A stretch of DNA of 33,770 bases from Actinomycetes bacterium (GCA_021806545.1 JAJZXI010000008.1:4105-37874), one strand, 5' to 3'; counted from the stretch's first letter, positions 1 through 8,101 are shown. A program made the numbers and translations. Notes: generated by a model from the letters alone, not told the origin.

Positions 1-194
1 ACTCCTGCAGCTCCGTGCTTGCTTTGGCTGCGCACCGATTCAGCTGGCCCACACTCAAAGCTGCGGTAGCGCAAGTCAGAAGCTGGTACCACGACGGTAC
101 GGTACGGTTCTTCCACTCGTTATGACGCCCACTCCGAGGGACGGGGCTGGTCGGTCGGCGCTTTTCGGCCACAAGGGTCCTGGCCAGGGCCTGC

Positions 195-1052
195 TCAGGG
201 GGTAATGATCCCTTGGAGGAAGAGCTTGCCACGTTTGGCTGATCCAACGGTAGCACGATTCGAAAACACGTCGTATCCAACCCGCTCAATCTCATCGAGA
301 ATCGCTGAATAGAGACGACGAGCAGTCCGAACACAGCGAAGCGCCCGCCCATGAAGATAGGAGTCTCCCGTCAACGAGTCGGCGTACCATCTCCGATTGC
401 GAGCGATCTCAAAGGCCATCAGGTCACAAAAGGAGTCGGTGACACGCCGGGTCCGCAACGCCTCGAAGGCTCCGAAGCGCTCTACGTCCTGCATCGGCAG
501 ATAGATGCGATCACGTTCAAGGTCCTCTCCGACATCGCGCAAAAAGTTGGTCAACTGAAACGCGTTCCCCAACGCTCGTGCAGGTTTGCGAGCCGCCTGA
601 TCACTCACGCCCAGGAGCGGCAGCATCATCTCCCCAATCACTGCAGCCGAACCATCCATGTAGACGAGAAGATCATCGATGCTTTGGTATCGATTCACCA
701 CAAGGTCTTGCCTCATCGACGAGAAGAAGCGCTCGAAATACTCGATCGGTATTCCGAAGCTGCGTATCGTCATGATCGTGGCTGCCACGATCGGGTCATC
801 GGAATCACCCTGCGCGAGCCCGGCAAGGAGACGGTCGCGAATGGAATCGATCCTGTCGAGGCGTTCAGCCACCGACCCTTGCTCCACATCGACAATGTCA
901 TCGACAAAGCGACAAAACCCATACAGCGCAAATACATAGGGGCGTGTTCGTGACGAGAGGAGCGCCGACGCCAGGTAATACGTCTTGCCGTAACGTCTGT
1001 TTAGCTCACGCGAGAGCGCAATGATCTCGCCGTCAATTTGCGCACCGCTCAA
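195..1052 (-). CDS. crtB: Phytoene synthase (squalene/phytoene synthase family)
   Basis: Condenses two geranylgeranyl diphosphates head to head into phytoene, the first committed step of C40 carotenoid synthesis; the family acts at the membrane surface. The 285-residue protein has both aspartate-rich Mg-diphosphate sites: YGFCRFVDDIVD near residue 45 and FLRDVGEDLERDRIYLP near residue 170. Length is normal for the family. The start is a TTG that overlaps the crtI stop in TTGA; a GAGAGGG ribosome-binding sequence lies about six bases upstream, so translation is coupled to crtI. It is the last gene of crtE-crtI-crtB. A squalene synthase role is possible from the fold alone, but the crtI and crtE neighbours make phytoene synthase much more likely. 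Confidence 0.93.
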   Translation of the reverse strand: MSGAQIDGEIIALSRELNRRYGKTYYLASALLSSRTRPYVFALYGFCRFVDDIVDVEQGSVAERLDRIDSIRDRLLAGLAQGDSDDPIVAATIMTIRSFGIPIEYFERFFSSMRQDLVVNRYQSIDDLLVYMDGSAAVIGEMMLPLLGVSDQAARKPARALGNAFQLTNFLRDVGEDLERDRIYLPMQDVERFGAFEALRTRRVTDSFCDLMAFEIARNRRWYADSLTGDSYLHGRALRCVRTARRLYSAILDEIERVGYDVFSNRATVGSAKRGKLFLQGIITP

Positions 1053-2536
1053 CCGAGACCCTCTCGTACTCGCGCAGCCGCCAGTCGACCCGATACCGTC
1101 ACCAGCGGCAGACCTACGCCAGGCTGGGTACCGGAACCTGTTCGCACCAGGTTGCGAACAGTTCGATCTCCAAGGGAAGGCCGAAATGGACCACTCTGAA
1201 AGAAGGTGTGGGCGATGGAAAATGGTGTCCCACCATCCATCCCCATCCGAGCCCAGTCACGTGGGTCCAAGTCATGGCGTACCAGCGTGGCGAGATCCCT
1301 GGTCACTCCGATACGCTCAAGTCGCCGATCGAAACGGGCCACGAAACCGGCACCCAAGCGATCCCAATCCAAGCGACCCTGCAGGCTCGGCGTTGGCTCG
1401 AGCGCGTACACGATATGGGACCCAGGCGGAGCGAGCTCGGGATCGGTACGGGTCGGTATGCTCACCAGCATCGACGGGTCAGCCATCATACGTTGGTTGT
1501 CCACCAGATCGCGAAACGCCCCAGACCATTCCACACCAAAGAAGATGTTATGATGTATGAGACTCTCCGGCAGTTCACCGCGCACCCCACGAAGTGACAA
1601 GAAGCACGATGGGGACATCCTCCAGTGCATCCCCCCTACGCGGGCGAACGATCTGCCAAGCATGCGTGCAAGCTCGCCAGGGTCAGCAGAGGTGATAACC
1701 GCATCGCAGGACAGGCTGCCACTGTCGGTAACCACGCGAGTCACTCGGCGTTCACGCATGACCATCGCCTCGACCTCGGTCCGGTAAAGGAACCGAACTC
1801 CCCGATCTGACGCGAGAGCTGCGAGTGCATCTGCTGCAGCGCGCATTCCACCAACCGGCTGTACCACCCCCAACACCACATCCATGTAGGCGATAATTGC
1901 GAAAATACCGAGCGCCCGAATTGGGGAAAGGCCAGCGTACAACGACTGAAAGCTAAAGAGGCGCCGAAGGCGGTCATCGCCGAAGAAATGACTCATGATC
2001 TTTGGAAGACGCAGAAAGCCACCCAATCGCACCAGCCCCAACAGGGCACGAGGGTTATTGAGCAGTGCGACAACACCGTCGAGCTCTCCATCGATGAAGT
2101 TTGGAAATTCAATCGTGAAAAGCTCCTGGAGATAGCGGCGAAATCTGAGGTATGCGTCGGCATCGGTCCTCGAGACCTTCGTCTCGATCTCGTCGTACAT
2201 CTGCTCCGGATCGGAATACGTTACAAGGCGACCGCCACCGTCGATCGACGAGGCGTCGGCGAATATCGCTTGATAGCCGGGTTCGAGACGATGGAACTCG
2301 ACATAGTCGTCAGGGTCTGCACCCGCCCGGCGAAAGATATCGCGGAAGAGCTCTGGCATCGTGAACACCGTGGGGCCGGTATCAATTCGAAAGCCCCTGC
2401 GGTCGTGGCGACCTGATCGCCCTCCGGGATAAGGGTTCCGATCAACCACGGTCACCTGGTAGTTTCTACTGGCGAGCTCCACGGCCGCGGTCAACCCAGC
2501 AAATCCGGCGCCAACCACCACGACCGAGGGAGGCAT
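1049..2536 (-). CDS. crtI: Phytoene desaturase, CrtI type
   Basis: FAD-dependent desaturase that introduces double bases of conjugation into phytoene to give neurosporene, lycopene or similar products. About 495 residues, typical of CrtI. The N-terminus carries the dinucleotide-binding motif VVVVGAGFAGLTAA followed by the CrtI-type segment PGGRSGRHDRRGFRIDTGPT. The C-terminus has TQPGVGLPLVTVSGRLAA, corresponding to the family's C-terminal FAD-contact motif. A TTG at 2539 is directly followed by an ATG at 2536; the ATG shares one base with the crtE stop (TGATG), so I place the start there. The number of desaturation steps cannot be read from sequence. No lycopene cyclase or carotenoid-modifying enzyme is seen inside the window; one could lie beyond base 1. 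Confidence 0.93.
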   Translation of the reverse strand: MPPSVVVVGAGFAGLTAAVELASRNYQVTVVDRNPYPGGRSGRHDRRGFRIDTGPTVFTMPELFRDIFRRAGADPDDYVEFHRLEPGYQAIFADASSIDGGGRLVTYSDPEQMYDEIETKVSRTDADAYLRFRRYLQELFTIEFPNFIDGELDGVVALLNNPRALLGLVRLGGFLRLPKIMSHFFGDDRLRRLFSFQSLYAGLSPIRALGIFAIIAYMDVVLGVVQPVGGMRAAADALAALASDRGVRFLYRTEVEAMVMRERRVTRVVTDSGSLSCDAVITSADPGELARMLGRSFARVGGMHWRMSPSCFLSLRGVRGELPESLIHHNIFFGVEWSGAFRDLVDNQRMMADPSMLVSIPTRTDPELAPPGSHIVYALEPTPSLQGRLDWDRLGAGFVARFDRRLERIGVTRDLATLVRHDLDPRDWARMGMDGGTPFSIAHTFFQSGPFRPSLGDRTVRNLVRTGSGTQPGVGLPLVTVSGRLAAARVREGLG

Positions 2537-3630
2537 CAATGCAACCTATCGACCACAAACCCCGCCATCTCGCCGAGGGCAGCTCGAGCCTCAGGTATGA
2601 TCGGAAGCTCGTCGAGCGCCTGCATGGAGCGCAAAAACAGCTGATCGATGCGGTCCTCTACGGCCTGCAGGGCACCAGTCTCTTCGATCATCACCTGTAG
2701 TGCAGTGATTTCACTCACAGAAAGATCGTCTCGTCCAAACAGTCCTTCGAAGAGCTCGCGCTCTGAGGAGGTGCATCGCTGGCACGCCAACCCGATCAAG
2801 AGAGTCTGTTTTCCTTCACGGAGGTCATCGCCGACTGGTTTCTTCGTCCGCTCCGTCATACCGAAAACTCCCAAGACATCGTCCCGGAGCTGAAAGGCCA
2901 TCCCCAGCGGGACGGCAAACCTCGTGATCGCATCTGAGGTGCTGAAATACCGCCCTGCCATCGCGGCTCCGATATGCATCGGCCGTTCCACCGTGTACTT
3001 TCCTGACTTGTAGAGCGCAATGCGCTCAGCCTTAGCCAAGGTGGTGTTCAGAGCGAAGCTACCAGAGATGTCCAGAGACTGGCCGAGGTTCACCTCCAAC
3101 TTGAGCTCCGAGTAGAGCTGCCGCGCGCGTCGGTTCGCGTCAATGAGCATCTGATCGGCATAGGCAAAAGCGAGATCGCCAACCAGGATCGCCATGGAGT
3201 CCCCGTACTGGGCCGACGAACCTCGCAACTCCTCCTGACGATGCTGGGTTGCAAACGCCGTATGTACCGAAGGTTCACCTCGACGAAGTGCGGAGCGATC
3301 CATCAAATCGTCATGAATGAGCGCAAAAGTGTGGAGCAACTCCAGACCCAACAAGGTCTTCATCAGGCCCGGGTCGCTAGGATCCAAGCCCAAGCCAACC
3401 GCGGTCCAGAAACAAAACGCCGGGCGCAGGCGCTTGCCACCCGAGATCACAAACCGCCGCAGCGCCTCGATCGGTATCGCAAAGTCCGCGTCGACCAACA
3501 TCCAGCGGGTGTGTTCGGTCGTGAGAAACTGAAGAAGCTCGGACTCAACTCTCCTAGAAATCTCCACGATCGAGTGGGGTGCCGCAACTTCGACCAACAT
3601 TCGAGCCAACGAATCGTTCTCCTCCAGCAC
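2536..3630 (-). CDS. crtE: Geranylgeranyl (polyprenyl) diphosphate synthase
   Basis: Trans-isoprenyl diphosphate synthase that elongates allylic diphosphates with IPP, presumably to GGPP for the downstream phytoene synthase. The first aspartate-rich motif is HDDLMD in a HTFALIHDDLMDRS context; the second is RDDVLGVFG, the form seen in many actinobacterial GGPP synthases. GGKRLRPAF is the usual substrate-binding GGKR(L/I)RP site. The frame stays open to 3738, but the extra 36 residues are basic and low in complexity. A GTG at 3630 has an AAGGGAG ribosome-binding sequence five bases upstream and gives 364 residues, a normal size. First gene of the carotenoid operon; chain length (C20 or other) is inferred from the neighbours. 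Confidence 0.88.
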   Translation of the reverse strand: MLEENDSLARMLVEVAAPHSIVEISRRVESELLQFLTTEHTRWMLVDADFAIPIEALRRFVISGGKRLRPAFCFWTAVGLGLDPSDPGLMKTLLGLELLHTFALIHDDLMDRSALRRGEPSVHTAFATQHRQEELRGSSAQYGDSMAILVGDLAFAYADQMLIDANRRARQLYSELKLEVNLGQSLDISGSFALNTTLAKAERIALYKSGKYTVERPMHIGAAMAGRYFSTSDAITRFAVPLGMAFQLRDDVLGVFGMTERTKKPVGDDLREGKQTLLIGLACQRCTSSERELFEGLFGRDDLSVSEITALQVMIEETGALQAVEDRIDQLFLRSMQALDELPIIPEARAALGEMAGFVVDRLH

Positions 3631-3950
3631 GCCTACTCCCTTTCGCCAGAAACCCTGGCCGTTACAACCACGTGAGCGCCGCCTCCTCTTCCCAGTTGCT
3701 CGTACTGCCATTACGACCACAAAGCCACCCGTCAGCACCTCTGTTGTTCTAGCTTACAGACCCCGAAACGCTATACGAAAGCCAGCAACCCACTGGTCCT
3801 TTACCCGCCGGGCTCCACACGCTGCCCATATGCGACATGAACTGCGGTGTTCAAGTGATCATGAGAAGCCACCAGCGCCCTCCCACGCGACTCCACCAAA
3901 CTCTTGCCTCTGTCGTTACCTACGATGATCACAGATCCGCTCCAACATCT
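3631..3950. other. Non-coding gap upstream of the carotenoid operon
   Basis: This 320-base stretch separates the start of crtE from the 3' end of the PHP gene, both on the minus strand. It must hold the promoter of the crtE-crtI-crtB operon unless that operon is read through from the PHP gene. I found no convincing -35/-10 pair, no strong terminator hairpin and no credible coding frame beyond the N-terminal extension of crtE. Confidence 0.5.
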
Positions 3951-4631
3951 TCACACTGGGGACGTAGCCGATGTACCCGGTGTGACTACGGTCTTGGTGA
4001 GATCGCGAACTGGATCAAAGAACTGATGACAACAACGGCCATCGCCCAGGAGGCCAAGCAGGTCGTCAGGGTCGCTGGGCAATCGGTCGATGACGGTGTG
4101 GCTCGAGCCGATGGCCCCACCAACGTGAGCGTCCGAAGAGGCTGCGACGGGAAGCCCAAAAGCGTGTGCGATGCCCTGTGCCTCGCGATCAACCGTGACC
4201 GCCTTCGAGTTGCCAACCTCGACGATATCGACGAGCCCTGCTTGGCAAAGGCCAGCAAGGCGCCCACCACCGATGCCGTGTCGCCTTGCGTCCGTCGGAT
4301 GCGGAATATAGACCAACCCCCCCTGGTGTCGAATTCGGCGACAGGTGTCCACCAGGCCCAGACCACGGGGGACCACCGACGAGAGATACAGGCCGATGAC
4401 CTCTCCTTGACCAGTATTGATCTCCTCACCCACGATCACCGAAAGTCCATACTGATCCTGGAGGACCGAGCCAGCGAATAGGTCGTGGTGGTCGGTGACC
4501 GCAACGAGATCCATCGATGCTGACCCACTGCAGTATTCGTCAAAGGTAGTCCCAGCGTCACCGGAGCGATAGGTATGCGTATGAAGGTCAACTTTGATAC
4601 CATCCACTCTATCGTCACGCGACCGGCGCAC
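3951..4631 (-). CDS. PHP-domain metal-dependent phosphoesterase
   Basis: The 226-residue protein has the complete set of PHP metal-binding motifs: DLHTHT near residue 15, TDHHD near residue 46, GEEINT near residue 67, an IPHP segment near residue 108 and SSDAH near residue 167. Stand-alone PHP proteins of this size are phosphoesterases, for example acting on nucleoside or nucleotide 3',5'-bisphosphates, or of unknown substrate; the polymerase-associated PHP domains are much larger. The start used is GTG at 4631 with a weak AGGGG upstream; another GTG at 4607 is possible and would still keep DLHTHT. It stands alone, with gaps on both sides. The substrate cannot be predicted from the sequence. 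Confidence 0.82.
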   Translation of the reverse strand: MRRSRDDRVDGIKVDLHTHTYRSGDAGTTFDEYCSGSASMDLVAVTDHHDLFAGSVLQDQYGLSVIVGEEINTGQGEVIGLYLSSVVPRGLGLVDTCRRIRHQGGLVYIPHPTDARRHGIGGGRLAGLCQAGLVDIVEVGNSKAVTVDREAQGIAHAFGLPVAASSDAHVGGAIGSSHTVIDRLPSDPDDLLGLLGDGRCCHQFFDPVRDLTKTVVTPGTSATSPV

Positions 4632-4675
4632 CCCCTGATAGTCAGCGACGATCCCGGCTCTTGAGCATCAATACG

Positions 4676-4692
4676 AGTCTGGTCATCGACGA
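4676..4692. repeat. Direct repeat, copy 1 (17 bp)
   Basis: AGTCTGGTCATCGACGA, identical to the copy at 4815-4831, 139 bases apart. On the minus strand it encodes the LVDDQT core of the peptide similarity described for this gap. Confidence 0.6.
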
Positions 4693-4814
4693 GCATGTCG
4701 GAGTCCCGCCCCTCGTCAAAGAGTATTCGATACACCGTCAGGAGCAGGGACCACTACTCGATGGCAGACCTATTCCCACATCGAGCTTGGGTTTTTGGGG
4801 TCGCGGTCGACCTT

Positions 4815-4831
4815 AGTCTGGTCATCGACGA
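4815..4831. repeat. Direct repeat, copy 2 (17 bp)
   Basis: Exact second copy of AGTCTGGTCATCGACGA. On the minus strand it encodes FVDDQT inside a short open stretch that ends at the TAG at 4770-4772. Confidence 0.6.
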
Positions 4832-4990
4832 AGACGTTCACACCCTGTCCAGGGGTGACGGACCTCGTTCACTTTCCAACGGGAGCTGAACCGACAAATC
4901 GTTTTATCCTTCTTCTAAGCAGACGCACGATCTCGCCAACCAAAAACCGTGACCGCGCAACGCATCTCTGTGGACACGACCCTAGGTCCG

Positions 4991-5007
4991 TAGGCCAAGA
5001 AGGCCTA
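4991..5007 (-). terminator. Hairpin just downstream of fmdB
   Basis: TAGGCC and GGCCTA form a perfect six-base-pair stem with a five-base loop, about 16 bases past the fmdB stop. The position suits an end-of-gene structure, but there is no T-run after it on the minus strand, so intrinsic termination is uncertain. Confidence 0.35.
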
Positions 5008-5023
5008 GGCGCTGTGCGAGCGA

Positions 5024-5350
5024 TTATGCCGCCGAATCAGAGCCCTTCGCCGAACCCGACGACGGTGGGGTCACCGAAGGAGATGACGACGTGCTAGTAT
5101 CTGCGGCGACTGGTGCCGTGGTCTCCGAACTAGCGGCACCAGGACTCGTCGATGACGCGGCCGCCGACGAACCGCCACGCGAATCTGTCTTGTAGAACCC
5201 CGAACCCTTGAACACGATCCCAATATTACCAAATACCTTGCGAAGTTCACCTCCGCATCCATCGCAGGTTGTCAACGGGTCATCGTAGAATGACTGTACA
5301 ACCTCAACGTGTTTGCCGCACTGTTTACAGGCGTACTCGTACGTCGGCAT
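5024..5350 (-). CDS. fmdB: FmdB-family zinc-ribbon protein with low-complexity tail
   Basis: The first 50 residues are a classic FmdB zinc ribbon: MPTYEYACKQCG, then TTCDGCG, giving two CxxC pairs that would bind one zinc, followed by the family's LRKVFGNIGIVFKGSGFYKTD segment. The remaining half is a Ser/Thr/Ala/Pro-rich, probably disordered tail, longer than in minimal FmdB proteins. Family members are small putative regulatory proteins of unresolved function. The start is the ATG at 5350 (108 residues); a GTG one codon earlier lies too close to the GGGAGG ribosome-binding sequence. A CIRCE operator lies 33 bases upstream, between a possible -10 and the start codon, which predicts repression by HrcA and heat-shock induction. 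It is divergent from galU. Confidence 0.88.
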   Translation of the reverse strand: MPTYEYACKQCGKHVEVVQSFYDDPLTTCDGCGGELRKVFGNIGIVFKGSGFYKTDSRGGSSAAASSTSPGAASSETTAPVAADTSTSSSPSVTPPSSGSAKGSDSAA

Positions 5351-5382
5351 CACACCTCCCGTTTCGACTTCATCTCAATCAG

Positions 5383-5409
5383 TTAGCACTCCAGCTGTTA
5401 GACTGCTAA
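5383..5409. promoter_or_regulatory. CIRCE element (HrcA operator) between fmdB and galU
   Basis: TTAGCACTC, nine bases, then GACTGCTAA. The family consensus is TTAGCACTC-N9-GAGTGCTAA, so 17 of 18 arm positions match; the only change is at 5403. It lies just downstream of a plausible minus-strand -10 and 33 bases ahead of the fmdB ATG, the usual geometry for HrcA repression. For galU it would be upstream of the promoter. A second, near-perfect copy precedes groES in this window, which supports HrcA being present in the organism. Confidence 0.85.
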
Positions 5410-5413
5410 CCCC

Positions 5414-5419
5414 AGTGTA
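5414..5419 (-). promoter_or_regulatory. Possible -10 of fmdB
   Basis: TACACT on the minus strand, ending five bases before the CIRCE element, so an initiating polymerase and HrcA would compete. No good -35 is visible at the expected distance. The call rests mostly on position. Confidence 0.3.
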
Positions 5420-5450
5420 ACCGGCACGTGTCGCAGGTGACCCCGCATGA

Positions 5451-5456
5451 TAGAAT
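5451..5456 (+). promoter_or_regulatory. Possible -10 of the galU operon
   Basis: TAGAAT lies 26 bases before the galU start codon, implying a leader of about 20 bases that includes the ribosome-binding site. The -35 at the expected distance is poor, which is common in actinobacterial promoters. Confidence 0.35.
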
Positions 5457-5481
5457 GGGCCGGGCAACGAAGGAGTACTGC

Positions 5482-6366
5482 ATGTCGCAAATCACAAAGG
5501 TGGTCATTCCCGCCGCAGGCCTAGGTACACGGTTCTTGCCGGCCACCAAGGCCCAGCCCAAGGAGATGCTCCCCGTCGTCGACAAGCCAGCGATCCAGTA
5601 CGTTATCGAAGAGGCGATCCGTAACGACCTGACCAATATCTTGGTCGTCACCGGGCGCGGCAAACGCTCCATCGAAGACCACTTCGACCAGTCCTTTGAG
5701 CTTGAACAACTGCTGACCGAGTCAGGGAGATCCACGGAGCTTGAGGTCGTTCGCTCTATTGCTCGGCTCGGCAATATCCACTACATCCGCCAAGGCCGTC
5801 CTCTCGGGCTCGGCCACGCGGTTCTCGCTGCAAAAGCCCATGTCGGCAACGACCCATTCGTCACCATGCTTGCGGATGATATCATGTCACAAGACTCGGA
5901 TCTGCTCGCCAGGATGCTGCAACTGCATCACCGTACTGGCGCGAATGTGCTCTCTCTCATGGAGGTGCCGCGCGAACAGATTCGCCTCTATGGCTGCGCC
6001 GAGATCGTCCAGGAGGCCGACGGGACGACGCGGGTCGTCTCGGTCGTCGAGAAGCCAGATCCAAGTGATGCGCCGTCGACGCTAGCGATCACGGGAAGGT
6101 ATCTGTTCACTCCGCAGATCTTCGATGCCATTGAGACCACACCGTCTGGCAAGAACGGTGAGTTCCAGCTCACCGATGCCATCGAGCAGCTCAGTCGCAC
6201 CCAGCCGGTTCTCGGCGTGGTCTTCCAACATGGTCGCTACGACATCGGCGACAAACTGGAGTACCTGAGGGCAGTCGTAGAGATGGCACTCCTTCGCGAA
6301 GACATTGGTCCAGCCTTTGCCGCCGACCTGCGAGCAATCATGGCTCGGGAGTTTGAGGCATCATGA
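5482..6366 (+). CDS. galU: UTP-glucose-1-phosphate uridylyltransferase
   Basis: Makes UDP-glucose from UTP and glucose 1-phosphate, feeding polysaccharide and cell-envelope glycoside synthesis in the cytoplasm. The 294-residue protein starts with the nucleotidyltransferase signature AAGLGTRFLPATKAQPKEML and has the family segments PFVTMLADDI (metal-binding region) and VVSVVEKP. The C-terminal segment QHGRYDIGDKLEYLRA is typical of bacterial GalU rather than RfbA-type enzymes. The frame is open from 5428, but ATG 5482 has an AAGGAG ribosome-binding sequence six bases upstream and begins at the usual MSQITKVVIPAAG. It overlaps moeA by ATGA. The order galU-moeA is conserved in actinobacteria such as Mycobacterium. 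Confidence 0.95.
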   Translation: MSQITKVVIPAAGLGTRFLPATKAQPKEMLPVVDKPAIQYVIEEAIRNDLTNILVVTGRGKRSIEDHFDQSFELEQLLTESGRSTELEVVRSIARLGNIHYIRQGRPLGLGHAVLAAKAHVGNDPFVTMLADDIMSQDSDLLARMLQLHHRTGANVLSLMEVPREQIRLYGCAEIVQEADGTTRVVSVVEKPDPSDAPSTLAITGRYLFTPQIFDAIETTPSGKNGEFQLTDAIEQLSRTQPVLGVVFQHGRYDIGDKLEYLRAVVEMALLREDIGPAFAADLRAIMAREFEAS

Positions 6367-7616
6367 AGCCGCTCCAGGAGGTCATCGACCACACACTGGC
6401 CAACATCGAACGCATGCCAGAGCTGTCCACTACCCTTGGCGAGGCCAGCGGGCTATTCCTGGCCCACCCGATCGTCGTAGAGAACCCCGTCCCACCGTTT
6501 GACAATACGGCGGTAGACGGATTCGCCGTGTGTATGGAGACGTTTGCCACTGGCATAGCTGAAGATCTCAACGTGGTAGCGACCGTTGCCGCCGGAGACG
6601 ACCCATCTCACCTGCGCCTGCGATCCGGCGAAGCGATCCGGATCATGACCGGAGCTCCGCTTCCACCAGGTACCGACGCGGTCGTCATGATCGAAGACAC
6701 GCTTCTCCAAGGCGAGAAGGTCAAGGTTCTCCGACTACCGACACTTGGGGCGAACATCAGACGTAGAGGCAGCGACGTGGATGCTGGCGAACACATCTTC
6801 GAGACCGGGACAAGGATAACCCCAGCGGTCAAGGGGGTTCTCGCATCGCTCAGCGTCACCCATGTCGCGGTTTTCCGGCGACCGATCGTTGGTGTCATCT
6901 CCACGGGTGACGAGCTCAGTGACGATCCCATTCTCGCTCCAGGAAAAATCCGTGACTCCAACCGCCCCTCGCTGTACGACGCGGTAGCGGCAGCCGGGGC
7001 CACCGCGGTCGATCTCGGTAGCGTCGGCGACGATCCCGATCAGCTGCGTGCCGCCTTCACACACGCCGTTGCAAGCTGCGACGCGCTCGTCACCTCAGGC
7101 GGAGTCAGTGTTGGTGACTTTGACTATACGAAGGCTGTGCTCGACGAGCTCTCTGATAACCAGTTCACATGGTTCCAGGTCGCCATCAAGCCAGCTAAGC
7201 CCTATGCATTCGGTCGAATCGCCGGGGTGCCCGTATTCGGGCTGCCGGGCAATCCAGTCTCCGCCTTGGTCAGCTTCGAGCTCTTCGTACGACCGTCGAT
7301 TCGCAAGATGCTCGGCACGCCACGACTTTTTCGCCCAACAATGCGCGCGACGCTGACCGTTGCCATCAACCACCAGCCCGACGGAAAGCTTCATCTCCTC
7401 AGAGGAGTCGTTGAGACAGACGGTCATGGCGGGCTAATCGTCACACCGCAAGGTCATCAGGGCTCGCATGTACTGACCGGAATGGCTCAGGCAAACGGGT
7501 TGATGCTTGTGCCAGACGGCGCGCACCTAAAGCCAGGCGACGCGACTGATGTCATCATCGTCGAGGAGCTCGGCAACCCTACGCTCACGCTACCCCACAC
7601 AAAAACAGACGGATGA
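6363..7616 (+). CDS. moeA: Molybdopterin molybdenumtransferase MoeA
   Basis: Inserts molybdate into adenylylated molybdopterin in the last step of molybdenum cofactor synthesis. The 417-residue protein shows the MoeA landmarks in order: FDNTAVDGFAV near residue 42, GAPLPPGTDAVVMIED near residue 98, ISTGDEL near residue 180, TSGGVSVGDFDYTK near residue 245 and FGLPGNPVSALVSFELFV near residue 290, plus a C-terminal domain IV. Length is normal. The ATG overlaps the galU stop and the gene overlaps the next one by ATGA, so all three are translationally coupled. No other moa or mob gene is in the window. A glutamate- or glycine-receptor-clustering type function does not apply to bacteria. Confidence 0.94.
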   Translation: MKPLQEVIDHTLANIERMPELSTTLGEASGLFLAHPIVVENPVPPFDNTAVDGFAVCMETFATGIAEDLNVVATVAAGDDPSHLRLRSGEAIRIMTGAPLPPGTDAVVMIEDTLLQGEKVKVLRLPTLGANIRRRGSDVDAGEHIFETGTRITPAVKGVLASLSVTHVAVFRRPIVGVISTGDELSDDPILAPGKIRDSNRPSLYDAVAAAGATAVDLGSVGDDPDQLRAAFTHAVASCDALVTSGGVSVGDFDYTKAVLDELSDNQFTWFQVAIKPAKPYAFGRIAGVPVFGLPGNPVSALVSFELFVRPSIRKMLGTPRLFRPTMRATLTVAINHQPDGKLHLLRGVVETDGHGGLIVTPQGHQGSHVLTGMAQANGLMLVPDGAHLKPGDATDVIIVEELGNPTLTLPHTKTDG

Positions 7617-8101
7617 CTTCAGCGAGCGATCCGATCGCAACGGTGCGCAAGCGACTCGTCAGCCACGGTCTGGCTGACACGATCGTCGCCTTCGGCGTGA
7701 GCACGCATACCGCTCTCGATGCTGCAACCGCCGTCGGATGTGAGGTGGATCAAATCGCAAAAAGCATTGTCTTCGCTATTGGGGATCAACCGATCATAAT
7801 CGTGGCGGCCGGCAGCAAGCGCATCAACAAGCAGCTGGTTGCCAGCACCATCGGCGCCGCGCTGCGTTCAGTTGGACCTGACTACCTTCGCGACCGACTT
7901 GGGCTCGAACCTGGCGGCATCACACCACTCGCGGTGAGCCCGGAGACACCCTGTCTCCTCGACAAGACCCTTCAGCGCTTCAGCACTATCTGGGTAAGTG
8001 CAGGCACACCGTCACAGGTACTGAGTATCACCCCCGATGATCTCGCAACGCTGACCGGTGGTCAATGGATCGCCGTCAGCGACGATGAGCCTTCCTCGTA
8101 G
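7613..8101 (+). CDS. YbaK/EbsC-family aminoacyl-tRNA deacylase
   Basis: The 162-residue protein matches the YbaK/ProX editing-domain family, which hydrolyses mischarged aminoacyl-tRNAs such as Cys-tRNA(Pro) in trans. Visible family features are the conserved lysine in QIAKSIVFAIGD, the following IIIVAAGSKRINKQLVA stretch, the PGGITPLAV segment and the C-terminal TIWVSAGTPSQVLSITPDDLATLTGG. In actinobacteria this family often accompanies unrelated housekeeping genes. It overlaps moeA by ATGA and ends the galU operon. The amino-acid specificity cannot be assigned. Confidence 0.88.
   Translation: MTSASDPIATVRKRLVSHGLADTIVAFGVSTHTALDAATAVGCEVDQIAKSIVFAIGDQPIIIVAAGSKRINKQLVASTIGAALRSVGPDYLRDRLGLEPGGITPLAVSPETPCLLDKTLQRFSTIWVSAGTPSQVLSITPDDLATLTGGQWIAVSDDEPSS

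Larger units (their letters stand above)
4632..5023. other. Gap with a duplicated short motif
   Basis: No complete gene is recognisable in these 392 bases. Two copies of the 17-mer AGTCTGGTCATCGACGA lie at 4676-4692 and 4815-4831 in the same orientation. Read on the minus strand they encode related peptides, MLVDDQTRIDAQEPGSS and VFVDDQTKVDRDPKNPSS. The second ends at a TAG at 4770-4772 after MWE; the first runs out of frame into the PHP gene. This looks like a duplicated gene fragment or a repeated binding site. Neither frame has a convincing start and ribosome-binding site. Confidence 0.45.

Noticed and set aside
2-172. Minus-strand open frame from GTG 172 to the window edge, possibly the next carotenoid gene
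   Set aside because: About 57 residues with no recognisable motif and only a weak ribosome-binding sequence; cannot be told from chance without the sequence to the left.
3631-3738. Longer start for the GGPP synthase
   Set aside because: The extra 36 residues are Arg/Gly-rich and not family-like; GTG 3630 has a proper ribosome-binding site.
3837-4481. Plus-strand frame of 214 codons opposite the PHP gene
   Set aside because: Antisense to a gene with all PHP metal motifs; no family features of its own.
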